The translations under genes were made by a program, and so were the position numbers. Shown here piece by piece: positions 10,715 through 23,090 of a stretch of 64,000 nucleotides of DNA (positions within the stretch are counted from its first letter, which is position 1; every line of letters begins with the position of its first letter). Under the pieces are notes generated by a model. That model made no database searches. It saw nothing but the letters and a program-made list of their open reading frames with translations, and had not been told where the DNA came from. This DNA is from Aphrocallistes beatrix (taxonomy: Eukaryota > Porifera > Hexactinellida > Sceptrulophora > Aphrocallistidae): positions 3,472,001 through 3,536,000 of the forward strand of contig OY725498.1 in NCBI GenBank assembly GCA_963281255.1, read 5' to 3'.

Positions 10715-12805
10715 CATAGACTCCTTTAACTAAGGACTGGAGGGTCTCATACTCGGGTCCTGTGACTTGAGTCTATTGCCTATCACTATAACTAGTCGTT
10801 ATTTCGATGAGAAATGTATTATTGTTGAATAGGAAGTTGAATATGGTGAATTCATTGGTCACATTGGAATACTTGAAATATTTGTGGTTCTTGAGTTTTG
10901 CGGTTTTCACACCTTTCCATATATGGTAGTAATGTTGATAACTTGGAATTGGTTAACGTTAGACATGGGAAATGTATTATTATTGAATAGGAAGTCATAT
11001 ATAAAGAATCAATTGGCATATCGACTTATCCTAAATGCTTCTAGTTGTTGATTTTTGCGGTTTTCACACCTCCATATATGGTCATATTATAGACTTCTTT
11101 AGAGAAGGACTGAAGCCTCCCATGCTCGGGGTTTGTAATTTGAGTCTGAAGGATTAACTTGAGTCCTGGGCTAAAATGACTTCTAGAAGGGTTAGAGACA
11201 CTATATCGGGTCCATATAGGGGATTTTGAGGACGGCGAGTTCAATCGCGCCATTTTCAACATCGCCTGGTGTCATCTTAAAGGTCCTATTTCAAGGTTAA
11301 ATAGGTGAATTTAGCAAGTTTGCCATTTTATCTGTCTAACTAATAAACGGTGAGAGATGACTGATTGTAATGAGACGCAGTAGTGTATTGGAGCCCAAAT
11401 GTGATATTTATTGTCCTATATATAATTACATAAACATTATATGCATATCACAACACTATGTCTATTACAACGTTGTATATGCAGTAATGTAATGGCTGCA
11501 GCTAAAATTGTAAACTTGCAAACACTCATTAAGCATGACATTATGCCAAAATCTAGTTCTCGTGTCCTTGATTGCGACAAAAATTTTACAACTTCCGAAA
11601 ATCCAGCTGAGCCAAGTGAACTCATTGACGAGATCACTCCTCAAGACACTCAAAAACTCTTGAGGTCTGATGATACCCTTTAGCATAAAGTTGTTTATTT
11701 GGCTGGATACCTTGTTTACAAATATGGTGATAGCACTAGTATGGAGGAGATTATTGGCGATGAAGATGTTAACGAGGTGTCATCTGAGTTCCTAGATAAT
11801 TTAAATAGAGGTGGACTGAGTGTGCCGACTATGTCAACCGTCTTTTTTGTACACAATGCCTATAAATTGCATGACCAAGCTAAAATGCGTTGCCGCTTTC
11901 AGTTTGCTGAGCTAATATCCTTTGTAGATGTACCTTTAGCAGGTAGTAAGGCTGCATGTACTACTTTAGCTAACATTCTATTGAAAGCTCATGTCCTCAA
12001 TGTAAGTGACAAACAAAGGTCTTTGGGATGCCTCAGGAGGCAATACAAGTTCTCCAACTAATGATAAGCAGATATAACTATGTAATAGACATAGTGTTGT
12101 GATATACATATAATGTGTTTATGTAATTACATATAGGACAATAAATATCACATTTGGGCTTCAATACACTACTGCGTCTCATTACAATCAGTCATCTCTC
12201 ACCGTTTATTAGTTAGACAGATAAAATGGGCAAACTTAGCAAAATTCAGCTATTTAACCTTTAAAATTGCGCTATTGAACTCGCCGTCCTCAAAATCCCC
12301 AATATGGACCCGAGATCGTGTCTCTAGCCCTTCTAGAAGTCATTTTAGCCCAGGATTCAAGTTAATTCTTCCGACTCAAATTACAAACCCCGAACATGGG
12401 AGACTTCAGTCCTAATCTAAAGAAGTCTATAATATGACCATATATGGAGGTGTGAAAACCGCAAAAATCAACAACTAGGAGCATTTAGGATAAGTCGATA
12501 TGCTCAATTGATCCTTTATATATGACTTCCTATTCAATAATAATACATTTCCCATGTCTAACGCTAACCAATTCCAAGTTATCAACATTATTACCATATA
12601 TGGAAAGGTGTGAAAACCTCAAAACTCAAGAACCACAAATATTTCAAGTATTCCAATGTGACCAATGAATTCACCATATGCGACTTCCTATTCAACAATA
12701 ATATATTTCTCATCGAAATAACGACTAGTTATAGTGATAGGCAATAGACTCAAGTCACAGGACCCGAGTATGAGACCCTCCAGTCCTTTGTTAAAGGAGT
12801 CTATG
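10715..12805 (+). mobile_element. P-superfamily foldback element inside mariner
   Basis: The element starts CATAGACTCCTTTAAC and ends with its reverse complement; AGTATAGC is duplicated at 10707-10714 and 12806-12813, the 8-bp target duplication expected of P elements. The arms (10715 to about 11486 and about 12062-12805) are long inverted repeats. The central non-repeated part codes a transposase fragment. Removing the element and one duplication restores the mariner reading ETWVQYS/TPLSKEANKLW. Each arm also holds an internal duplication. Confidence 0.85.
11441..12061 (+). pseudogene. P-type transposase C-terminal fragment
   Basis: Two consecutive frames in the same phase (11441-11683 and 11684-12061) separated by a single TAG at 11681. 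The second reads YLAGYLVYKYG, then LNRGGLSVPT, the C-terminal signature I associate with THAP/P-element transposases. The DNA-binding and most of the catalytic region are absent, so it cannot act alone. hAT or Kolobok origin is less likely given the 8-bp duplication with CA/TG ends. Confidence 0.6.
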
Positions 12806-13444
12806 AGTATAGCACACCTCTATCTAAAGAAGCGAACAAGTTGTGGAAGGAGAGTCACTCAGATCCATCAATTATCCCTAGGCCCGATTTCAGGTCATTC
12901 AAGGTGATTTACTGTATATTCTTTGATGGATATGGCCCAGTTGCTCAGATAATAGTTCCAAAAGGACAAACCATCATAGGGAATTTCTATACTAAACAGC
13001 GTCTTCGTGAAGTTGAACAACGACTATTTAAACGAAGACTTAGTACTGGAGCTAGGGTTGAATTATTGCACGATAATGCCCACCCTCACAAAACCAAGCA
13101 GGTCAAAGCCAAAATTGCAAGCATGGAGATGGTTGAGCTTGAGCATCCACCCTACAGTCCAGACCTAGCTACTTGTGACTTTTATTATTCTCGAAGCTAA
13201 CAGAGTACCTTTCTGGTCGTCGTTTCGAGACCAATGCAGCACTGGGTTCGGCAATTTTCCAGTGTCTAAACCTTGTATCTCCAGAGGACTATAAAAAAAG
13301 TATTTGTACAATGGTTTGAACATTTACAACGCTGTATCGATAATCGTGGGGAGTATTTTGAAAAAATAAAACAATAACAACTTGTTTATTGTGTATTTTA
13401 AATGTTTTACAGTATATTGATCAGAACTTATTGAAAGCCCGTAG

Positions 13445-14040
13445 TATAAATATTTACTTGGAACCTCCTTTACCTGATAAAACTCACCTTGAATTCTTAA
13501 TATGTAACACAATACAGAGAGTAAAATAAATATTTTCATCCTAAGTAATTTTATTAATTAAGGAAATAGGAGAATAAATAAGCACAATCAAGGTAATTGA
13601 AAAGCTATTAATACATTTTGACTGAGGGTAACTCAATACTTACTGTAGTAAAGTATATACTCTAACAATGTACCTAATTAAATAATTGTTCAAGCGTGCA
13701 TAATTCTTTGGTAGTAGGATATTGGGTTGCCTGGTTTGTAGAACGAGTTCAACGAGCAATTATGAAAAATGTCGGCTATTAGACCAGTAGGATACGTATT
13801 CATTAATACATTAGCGGTGTGAAGATATGTTTAATTCAGGGCAGTGACATACGGTGACAAAATGCCACTCAGGGCGAAACGAAATAATGCCTTTTATCTG
13901 AGAATAGAATCATGTGTGGGAAACTGAAAAGTCATTGCTAAACCAGAAGATGAAGAGCAAGATAGGTAATTTTGGGGAACTAAACGTTTCATCTCTTCGA
14001 AAGCGTGTATATTGCTTGCGCTGCGAAGCACACTTGTTTA
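13445..14040. other. Gene-free stretch
   Basis: No gene recognised. GCTTGCGCTGCGAAGC near 14017 resembles a scrap of a HelA hairpin end. Confidence 0.45.
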
Positions 14041-14482
14041 TATTGGAACCTGTATATAACGGCCACCCAAGGGACTGGACAAAATTGGCCGTTATACACA
14101 GGTGACCATTATATACAGGTGATTGTCTTATTCCCCAAATGGTATCAACGTAGTGCAATAAATATCAAGTTTTTAGAAATCCATTACTTGAAGTAATTAC
14201 ATGAAACTTGTTTATCGTTCGTAACAGGTCCTATAATAAATACATAAAAAGGTGAAAAAGGTGATGGTCGTTATAGACAGGTAGTGGCCGTTATAGACAG
14301 ATGATGGCCGTTATACACAGTTTTAGGGTCAATAAGGGACTACAAACGGGTGGCCGCTGGCCTCGTTGAGCAGGTGACCGCTATACACAGGTTATTATGG
14401 AATTTCGGACGGGACTGTTCATTAGTGACCGCTATAGACAGGTTACCGTTATATTGAGTGGCCGTTATAGCAGGTTCGACTG
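14041..14482. mobile_element. Pogo-like MITE, family P1
   Basis: Left end decayed (TTGGAACCTGTATATAACGG), right end intact (CAGGTTCGACTG) before TA. Contains the repeated TATA(A/G)ACGGCCA-like motif of the family. Confidence 0.75.
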
Positions 14483-14495
14483 TATATATATATGC

Positions 14496-14529
<34 letters not shown>

Positions 14530-14532
<3 letters not shown>

Positions 14533-14711
14533 TTGACTCCGCTTAATAGGGCCACTGTTTAATCGGGTCAGCCGCTTAATCGGGCCACTTTTGGTAAGAC
14601 CAGAATAGCTCTCACACATAGAAGCTAATACAAAATATTTTCGGTTAATAGGGTCCTCCGCTTAATCGGGGCAAAATGTCCTCTGACCGATGTGGCCCTA
14701 TTAAGCGGAGT
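14530..14711. mobile_element. Pogo-like MITE, family P3
   Basis: CAGTTGACTCCGCTTAATAG at the left is mirrored by CTATTAAGCGGAGT at the right, where the last bases are lost. CGCTTAATCGGG repeats inside. A second copy is at 21455-21642. Confidence 0.7.
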
Positions 14712-15489
14712 ATATCTGTAACGAATTGATTGAAGAAATTGCCAGGCACAGAATGCTGATTTTTGGCATGTGAGAGTCTTTTGGTTATGGCTCCACTAAG
14801 TTCTGACACAGACGAAAATGTCGACTCTCATGGAATTATGACGTCATTGTCACCTTTTGTATAATTAGAAATTTCAGTTTTTCGACTATAACTCAGCCAT
14901 TTTAGGTGATGGAGTGCTGAAATAGGTGATAGAGTACTGAAATAATAGAATGTGTATATTAATATATTTCATATATGATACAACTCTCAGCAAAAAATAT
15001 TTACTCAACACTGTGTTATGACCATAGGCGTCGTAACCCACCCGGTTACCCGGCAATTGCCGGGCGGCCCAGAGTGAATGCCGGGTACTACCCGGTAAAA
15101 AGCTTAGTGCTATTATGTACTGGTAATTGGCTGTTACTAATTCCTCATGTGGATCAAGGGTTCACGGCCAATTTGGCTGACGGTAACGCTGGATCAGCTG
15201 AAGATACCGCCCGATTAACTGACTGAACGGCCCTGGATTATTGTGGCCGGGCAGTCCAAGGGTAAGAAATAAAGTTTAAGACGCCTATGGTTATGACGTC
15301 ATCATTATGCATCAAAAGAAATTGAAATTTGGTGATTTTTCGAGCGATATCGATTATAACAGTAAGACAGACGTATTTAGATATGTTATCCACCATATAA
15401 TTAATCAATGTGAGCCTAGGAGCCCGCAGGGCGCCTCCGGCGGTCACAAAGTGTCCGCCAGCCCCGCAGCGTAAGCAAGCGAAGCGCGG
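14712..15489 (+). mobile_element. HelA copy H5 with CATAG-ended MITE inside
   Basis: The body runs from CTGTAACGAATTGATTGAAG to the hairpins; the last seven bases of the hairpin end are missing, and the start end is replaced by pogo-like insertions. A 267-bp MITE sits at 15023-15289. Confidence 0.7.
15023..15289. mobile_element. Small CATAG-ended MITE with 8-bp target duplication
   Basis: Ends CATAGGCGTC and GACGCCTATG, flanked on both sides by GTTATGAC (15015-15022 and 15290-15297). The CA/TG ends and 8-bp duplication match the P-type elements of this window. It is GC-rich inside (CCCGG runs) and not coding. Confidence 0.75.
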
Positions 15490-17214
15490 AAACATTTAGT
15501 ATTTATTGAGACATATTGAAAGTATATGTGGATTGAATAACGAAATATAGCTGTATAGATAGTTGCTTTAGTTAATTATTGAATAGAAATATTAATATAC
15601 CCTATATACTAACTAGATGGGTAAAATATTCATCGAGACAATTAAGAAAATTAACGCTATTAACCGACAATATGGGCTCGTAGTGAGAGCCTAAATTCTG
15701 AATAGATATCTCTTTTGAAATCGAATTTTTTTAAAATGTATCTAAATTAAAACCTTTCCCTCAAAATCCAGCCCAAAGAATTCCATATGGTAAAAAGACA
15801 CAAGATATGTTTTTAACAATAATGCTGTGGCAAAGACTTCCAAATAATCTGTAGCCCATTTCCCGATCTTATCCATTTCTGTTTTATTTACCCAATCCTG
15901 CACATTTCTAAAATTACTCTGTGTGATATACATATTTTGTTGATAAAAACTTTTCACAATTAAATTTTAATTTACCTAACATATTTTCAACCAACTAGGC
16001 CCTAATTTTTGAACCATTGTCTTTACTACAAATTAGAATAAAGGAAAGTGTTGAGAAATAACAACTTCTATCGCCAAGAACGGTTTCCAGTGCATCAGGA
16101 TCACATTTCATCAAGTCATCTCGTGAAAATACTTTGTTATGATATAATAATTCTTTGGAGAAGGCCAAGTTCCACTTTTTACACATATTAACCTGCCAAG
16201 CCATGTCAAGAGGTGGAACCCTGGTAGGGAATATTGGATTAAATAATGCAAGAATTAGAAAGACCATTAATATCCGTTCAAAAGAGTTCTAAAAGAAAAT
16301 ACATTCCAAAAATACTCGGATAATGGCAGGTTTTATAGCAGAAATCTAGTGACAATTGCAACAGAAATAATATTCTGATCATTTGAAAAAATAAAGTGTT
16401 CAAATCCGACCTAGGTTCGTGAATTATGACTATTTATGGGTAAAGTTGGTACAAAAAAATCACTAGGCCCCGAAATACGTCCGATGTCATCTTATAAATT
16501 ATTGAAGTTTTGGAAAATAGAATAAAACCTAGGGGGAGCAAGAGCGAGCGAAGCTAGGGAAATTTTGAAAAATCTTAGATGCTCAAATATCGATATATAC
16601 AGCTATTGTTGTTACCTAGAGAAAGAAAATCTCGGACTATAGTGGAAGAAAAATGTAATTGGGATATATATTTACACTCAATTGAATAATTTTGGGGTTT
16701 AGTGGTAACCTATAGGTTTGTGTGGAGTACCACAGCTTCCTCCACTGCTCCATTGCCCAGTACCACGGGCTCCCACAGGCTCCAAACCTGGGGGGGGCGC
16801 CCCCCCCAGGACACTTTGCGTCTATGAATGAAAGGATAAATATGATCATAAATAGGTTCCTCAAACACCATTTTGTCAAAAAGCAAATATTTCTCGACTT
16901 ATCATTGATTTTATTGTAATACAAATTCTATGGAGAACTTATATATTGAGAAAATGGCGAATCAAATCAAGAAATATGTATCTAAGTGATTATATTAAGC
17001 AAAAACAATCTTTACAATTGTTGTTAATAATAATGTGTATGAAAAACTTGAACATTTTACATAATTATTTTGGGAGTTCTGGCCTAAAACCCCCCATTTA
17101 GAGTCCAAAAAGGATATCTCTATATCTCTGTAAATATAAGCCCAAATCTCTAGCTCTCAATTGCTAATATACTACTACTTATTATAATGATAAATTTATG
17201 AGTCAATAATAATT
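15490..17214. other. Gene-poor stretch with one possible minus-strand gene remnant
   Basis: Besides the 15742-16267 frames, it holds a perfect 24-base palindrome of eight G, CG, eight C at 16787-16810. Nothing else is recognised. Confidence 0.5.
15742..16267 (-). pseudogene. Possible small gene or remnant, unrecognised
   Basis: Two minus-strand frames lie end to end. The first (16267-15995) starts MVFLILALFNPIFP, a hydrophobic stretch like a signal peptide, and has four Cys further on. The second (15957-15742) is helical in character, with MDKIGKWATDYLEVF. GTAAAT lies between them, but the gap is too short for a normal intron, so a frameshift is as likely. It is outside the repeats and not an obvious transposon. 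I do not recognise the family. Confidence 0.25.
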
Positions 17215-17635
17215 AGAGGTGTACCGGATTAGAGATTTTCTACTCCGGCCGGATCCGGATATCCGGTACTCAATTATCCGGTTATCCGGCTAAATATTTA
17301 TTTGATAAATGATACCATAATATCACATCAAGACCTAAAAAACGAAGTAGGCTACTACCAGAAAATGGTGAGAGATTAATATTCATACAAAAGAATCCTT
17401 CTTTATTGAATTACAACTATTAGCTAGCATTTAGAGTTTTAATATAGTAGATTGGAATAGGTTATAGATTAGAATAGATTTATGGATTGACAATAGCTTT
17501 AGAATTAAATTGTAGTTAATTGAATAAATTGCTTCTGTTTCTATCCTTTTTGTAGTTAATGTTTAATTCATACACAATCACAATTGGAACCACTATCCGG
17601 CCGGATAGTGGTTCATATCCGGTTCCGGCACCCCT
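17215..17635. mobile_element. hAT-like MITE with CCGG-rich ends
   Basis: AGAGGTGTACCGGAT at the left is mirrored by CCGGCACCCCT at the right, and AATAATAA-like sequence flanks both sides, as expected of hAT insertion (low complexity makes the duplication uncertain). A 28-base palindrome at 17587-17614 lies near the right end. Confidence 0.65.
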
Positions 17636-17696
17636 AATAATAATAATAATAATTGCTCTACATACAAAGGAATGTTAAGTTTCAAATTCATAGTCA

Positions 17697-18207
17697 CAAG
17701 CGCGCTTCGCTTGCTTGCGCTGCGCGGCTGGCAGACATTTCGTGTACGCCGGAGGCTCCCTTCGGTCGCCTGGAGGTGAGACTGGTTAATTATAAGGGAG
17801 AAATCATCTCTAAATATGTCCATCTTAGTTTTAAAATCGATATCACTCGAAAAATCACCAAATTTGTCAATTTTTAAAATTTTTGATGAGTAATGATGAC
17901 GTCATAGCAAAGTGATGAGTCATCATTTTTTGATGTTAGTGGCATCATATGTGAGGCGTGTTGGTTTACAGATTCTATTAAAATTTCAGCCTTCTATCTC
18001 CTATAATGGCTGAGTTATGCTCGAATAACTGTGTTGCTTAACTTTTAAAAATGTGACAATGACGTCATAATTCCATGATGAGTCGACATTTTGCTCTGAG
18101 CTCAGAACTTACTGGAGCCATAGCCAAAAGATTCCCACAGGCCAAAAATCAGCTTTCTGCGCCTGGCAGTTTCTTCAATCAATTCGTTACAGATATATAT
18201 ATATATA
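17697..18207 (-). mobile_element. HelA copy H6, start end missing
   Basis: Begins A/CAAGCGCGCTTCGC, runs through all internal blocks to CGTTACAG and (TA)n, where the next HelA begins. Confidence 0.75.
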
Positions 18208-18508
18208 CAAGCGCGCTTCGCTTGCTTGCGCTGCGCGGCTGGCGGACACTTTGTGTCCGCCGGAGGCTCCCTTCGGTCGCCTGGAGGTGACATTGGTTAA
18301 TTATAAGGGAGATATCATCTCTAAATATGTCCATCTTAGTTTTAAAATCGATATCACTCGAAAAAACACCAAATTTGCCAATTTTTAAAATTTTGATGAG
18401 TAATGATGACGTCATAGCAAAGTGATGAGTCATCATTTTTTGATGCTAGTTGCGTCATGTGTGAGATAGGTTAGTATACAGATTCTATTAAAATTTCAAC
18501 CTTCTATC
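18208..18508 (-). mobile_element. HelA copy H7, truncated
   Basis: Hairpin end intact, in the (TA)n of H6. It breaks off at CTTCTATCT/AGGGTTGCCAG, where a different repeat rich in GTCCGG begins (18509-18600), possibly one end of a hAT-like element. Confidence 0.7.
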
Positions 18509-18956
18509 TAGGGTTGCCAGACGTCCGGTTTTGACCCGGACAGTCCGGGTTTCGAGCCATTTGTCCGGGAATGGGATGAATTTGTCCGGGTTTGGAGAAT
18601 TTTGAGTCCTGTCCGACTAGTCACTACTCAGGACTGTCAATATATTCCATCCGTAACTAAGTTATTTAGTTAGCTATTGCTCTGCTGAAAACGTGTCACT
18701 CTCTAATATTTGAAGAAATAGTGCAAGTTTGTGAAATTTGGATTATTACCAACCTATAGCTCCCAATAAAATTGGAATTTTCTTATGAAATTTAAACGTC
18801 GGTTATTCAGAAGTGGGTACAAACTCTTGAATTGTAACTTTGAGAGATACTACTAAAAATATTAGTGGAAGTTGTACTCGGTTTTACTCTATAATTTACC
18901 CACTAAAAGGTATAGAAATAAAATTTTAACATACTGTATTCACAAACGTCGGTTCA

Positions 18957-19401
18957 GTTTTGACAGAAATGGTCCGGGGGACCATTTCTGACAAATATCC
19001 ATGGTTCATGACAGAAATTGTCCCCTCTGCAGATTTGGTCCCCCCTCTTTTGCTACTTGTATATTGTCGAGTCATCCCTACTAGCATGATAGTCTTTATT
19101 TTACTATTACGCTATATTGTCGAGTCATCCCTGCTAGCGTGATACTGTTTACTTGGCTGTTACGCAATTGCTCTATCGTTTTAACTTGCTATTAATTAAG
19201 TGAATTTTGGGAAAATAAGCAGGAAGATAATAGCGTAATAGTAAAATAAACACTATCATGCGAGCAGGGACGACTCGACAATATAGCACAAGAGGGGGGA
19301 CCAAATTTGCAGTGGGGACAATTTCTGTCATGAACCATGGATATTTGTCAGAAATGGTCCCCCCAGACCATTTCTGCAGGGGGACCATATCTGTCAAAAC
19401 A
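18957..19401. mobile_element. Foldback FB3, arms about 150-180 bp
   Basis: TTTTGACAGAAATGGTCC on the left is mirrored by GGACCATATCTGTCAAAA on the right, and the inner arms match (CATGGTTCATGACAGAAATT and reverse). The motif GACAGAAATGGTCC recurs within each arm. Unclassified. Confidence 0.7.
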
Positions 19402-20430
19402 GGCTACCCTCATCGATTGATCTGAAAATGATTATATTGAGTGCATGATCAAAATTGGATTGAATAATCTAAAATTGATCTTGATTTTTAATCGACCCAT
19501 AAGTCAGTGACCCCAAAAATCAAAGTCTTAATTCAACCATTGTTATACTGTTTATGGATAGTACTAGTTAGTATAAGAATTAATGCATAATAAGAGTTTC
19601 GAACTAGGAATAAATATCAAGTTATAATCACTCAAAGTCTGAATCCTATACAATATCCGTGGTTGGGCCGTTCCTCATAACTACACTATTGACTAGGATC
19701 AAGTTGATTTAACTGTTCAAATATCATTATTAGCGATTGATTGAACTAGTAGCGAAGCTATTTTTTTCAATTTTAACTTTAATATTTTTTTATTTTAAAA
19801 AATATTTTGTCAAGCCATTTAATCAGGAATTTTTGGGACAAAATTATTTTCAGCTTTTCAACTTTCCTTGTATTTGAAAATCGGGTACTAGCTTAATCAG
19901 AGTATTTTGCGTGTTTTTTACAATATGTTTGTGCTTAAAATGTGAATATTTTTTGAGTTAGGGTGATCATACGGATATGCACCAATTGATAATTTTTAAA
20001 ATTATAATTAATAGATTTTGATTGAGAAAGGCCAGATTTGATCGGCTATAAATAACCATTGGATTAACAAAATATCTCACTATCGGATGATTTAGACTTC
20101 CTAGAATGATATAAAAACTAAATTACAATATATTTGGATTTGTCAAATTTTTTCAAAATTTGAGGGCCTGTCTCCTTTATTAAAAGATGTACAAATTGAC
20201 TTGATTTATTTGAATGAGTTTAGTAAAAAATGATTGAGTTGAGTGCTGTTTATGAAATGATCTGGGAAATATATCAAATCATTGATTTTGACTCAACCAT
20301 TTATTTGTTTATTATTCGGGACTCGATATTCTCCCGATTAACCAAAGAAATTTAGTATATTACTATATACTAAATGAAAATTCATTCTTGTAGATTTGTC
20401 CCAATTATCATTCCATTTCGATATTAGGCG
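19402..20430. other. HIRA 5' flank
   Basis: AT-rich, without recognised repeats or genes. The HIRA promoter and any 5' non-coding exon should lie here, but no motif is convincing. Confidence 0.55.
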
Positions 20431-20812
20431 ATGAAAATAGTAAAACCTTTCTGGGTAAATTATAAAGGGGAACCTATATTCTCAATCCATTTCCATCCCG
20501 ATGGGAAAAGATTCTCTACTGGAGGTATTATGAATGATTCGGGACAGGTGAGTGTGTGGAGTTTTGACTTACTCGAAGATTCTACTCTTAGTAAACCCCA
20601 TCTTTTGTGTCAGATGTCTAATCATCTTGGTTGTGTCAATTGTGTAAGGTGGAATCACGCAGGGAACTGGCTAGCATCTGCTGGCGTTGACAAAGGAGTG
20701 ATTATTTGGCAATTGAGAGTTTATTCTAAGCAGAATGAACATTTCAATATTTCATCAGGAGATAGCTGGGATGAACCTTGGTCATGTTACTGTATTCTCA
20801 GAGGACATTTAG
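20431..20812 (+). CDS. HIRA: HIRA coding exon 1
   Basis: This segment encodes residues 1-127 plus one base of codon 128: the first WD40 blades, including CVNCVRWNHAGNWLASAG, which aligns with the human CVNCVRWSNSGMYLASGG. The donor is TTAG/GTTTGT at 20812/20813. A MITE with ends at about 20822 and 21184 lies directly behind the donor. ATG at 20431 is chosen because it gives the canonical HIRA N-terminus. Confidence 0.93.
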
Positions 20813-23090
20813 GTTTGTTTGAGCTATTTAAAAGTAAGTAGCGCATGCGCTGCATTTGAGTAGCGCATGGCTACATTTGAGTAGCGCATGCGCTGTATTT
20901 GAACGGCATTTTTACTAATGAAGGTGAAAGAAATGAATGTGAAGGCGGAACAATCCTAGATATAAAGTTCAATTAAAGAAACTTATATTTCCTAGTTGAT
21001 TTTGACAAGACAGGTGAAAAGGCTGGTTAAATAATAGTCTGCAAATTAAAAGCCTATTCTGTCATTAAATTGCATTCATTCATCACATTTATGCCAAACA
21101 ACAATTTTCCATACCTTCCCACTAGCAATGCGCTGCATGCGCTACTCAAAAGCAGCGCATGCGCTACTTACTTTTTAAATATATGGTTTGTTTGGATATC
21201 TTTACCTCAGAACCCGAATTTTTTGTTTTCTATCAAATATCTAGCAAACCCTATAAAATTTTAAAATATTATTGGGTTTCTAATAAAAGAGAAAAAACTC
21301 CTGGAAGCTAAAGCCATTTTTTTCATGATGTAGTCAGATTTTTTTCTATTACTTTTGTTATACTAACAGCCCGAATTAAGCCAAAGGTTTAGAAAAGTCC
21401 TGAGTACATGTCTCCTACTTATATATACGTATATATATATATATATATATATATACTGTCGACTCCGCTTAATAGGGTCACATTCGTCAGAATACATGTT
21501 GCCCCGATTAAGCGGAGAACCCTATTAACCGAAAATATTTTTGTATTAGCTTCTATGTGTGAGAGCTATTCCAGTCCTGCCAAAAGTGGCCCGATTAGCG
21601 GTTGCCCCGACTAAACAGTGACCCTATTAAGCGGAGTCGACTGTACTTTTGTTTACAAAGTAAACAAATCACAAAAATAGGCTAGAGACTAGCTTCCAAC
21701 GGTTGACATGGAGTTTCTATGGTGTAGATTCTGAATATATATACATATACGGTATTAGCGCGATTCGCTTGCTTGCACTGCGGGGCTGGCAGGAACTTTG
21801 GGTCGCCCTTCGGGCGCCTGTGGTCACATTGATCAATTATAAGGTAGATAACATCTCTAAATACGTCGGTCCTACTCTTATAATCGATATCGCACGAAAA
21901 TCACCAAATTTGTCAGTTATTAAATTTTTTTTTGATGTGTAATGATGACGTCATAACAGAGTGATGAGTCATCATTTTTTGATGATAGTTGTATCATATC
22001 TGAGATATATTAATATACACATAAATATACATTAATCGGGTATTAATAGTAAGAATATATAAAGTATTCGTACACCCCAAAATTTATCATACAAATAGTT
22101 ATAATACTAAGCTATTTACCGACTCAAGGGAATTTACTTTGTAAGAGTGACGCTTAATTTAACTTTAAATTCAAATTTTCCACATTCAAATACTCACTTT
22201 ATATTCTTTCCACTCGATTACTCTCTCACAAGGTTAAACATTTTCAAACTGCCATTTCGTACCATTAATTCCATAATATACAATGGTGAAAACTCGTAAT
22301 ATGTGGCATAGGATAGCAAATGCTGAAAATACTAAATTTTGAAGGAAAGTAATGATGTTGAAAGCTTACAAAGTGTGTAATTTGAATGTTAAGAATAGGA
22401 ATTTGAAGCCAGATTTAGTGTACCTGTTACTAATTAAATGTTTTTGACTTCACAAAATGATTAGAATTATAACAATTTGATGAAAAATATTGAGGTGTAC
22501 GAATACTTTTGTCCAGGGATTGTATATGTGTATATATATATATACAAGCGCGCTTCGCGCTTGCTTGCGCTGCGCGGCTGGCGGACACTTTGTGTCCGCC
22601 GGAGGCTCCCTTCGGTCGCCTGGAGTCACATTGGTTAATTATAAGGGAGATAACATCTCTAAATATGTCTGTCCTACCGTGCTAATCGATATCACTCGAA
22701 AAATCACCAAATTTGTGAATTTAAAATTTTTTGATGCGTAATGATGACGTCATAACAAAGTGATGAGTCATCATTTTTTGATGATAGTTGCATCATATGT
22801 GAGATATGTTAGTATACAGATTCTATTAAAATTTCAGCCTTCTATCTCCTATAATGGCTGAGTTATGCCCGAATAACTGTGTTGCTTAACTTTTTAAAAT
22901 GTGACAATGACGTCATAATTCCATGATGAGTCGACATTTTCGTCTGAGCTCAGAACTTACTGGAGCCATAGCCAAAATACTCCCACATGCCAAAAATCAG
23001 CTTTCTGCGCCTGGCAGTTTCTTCAATCAATTCGTAACAGATATATATATATATATATATACAAATATTAATCGAGTTTTAATAGTAAGG

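Larger units (their letters stand above)
9541..13444 (+). mobile_element. Mariner transposon, decayed, with two nested insertions
   Basis: The 27-bp terminal inverted repeats at 9541-9567 and 13418-13444 differ at two positions and are flanked by TA. Net of insertions it is about 1.34 kb, the usual mariner length. Transposase pieces: start MPSSKKNSNIEQRSYVKIRT at 9731; helix-turn-helix with RWAQRFRVGRESVKDYPRAG near 10350; first catalytic Asp in VTDDETW near 10690; then, beyond the insertion, HDNAHPH and SPDLATCD with 34 residues between the Asp residues (a DD34D mariner). One Tc1-like MITE splits the 5' coding part and a P-type element splits the middle. At least two frameshifts and one stop confirm that it is dead. 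Confidence 0.9.

Noticed and set aside
18239-18281. GC hairpins followed by AT-rich DNA, read as bacterial terminators
   Set aside because: They are the end hairpins of HelA, in a eukaryotic window.
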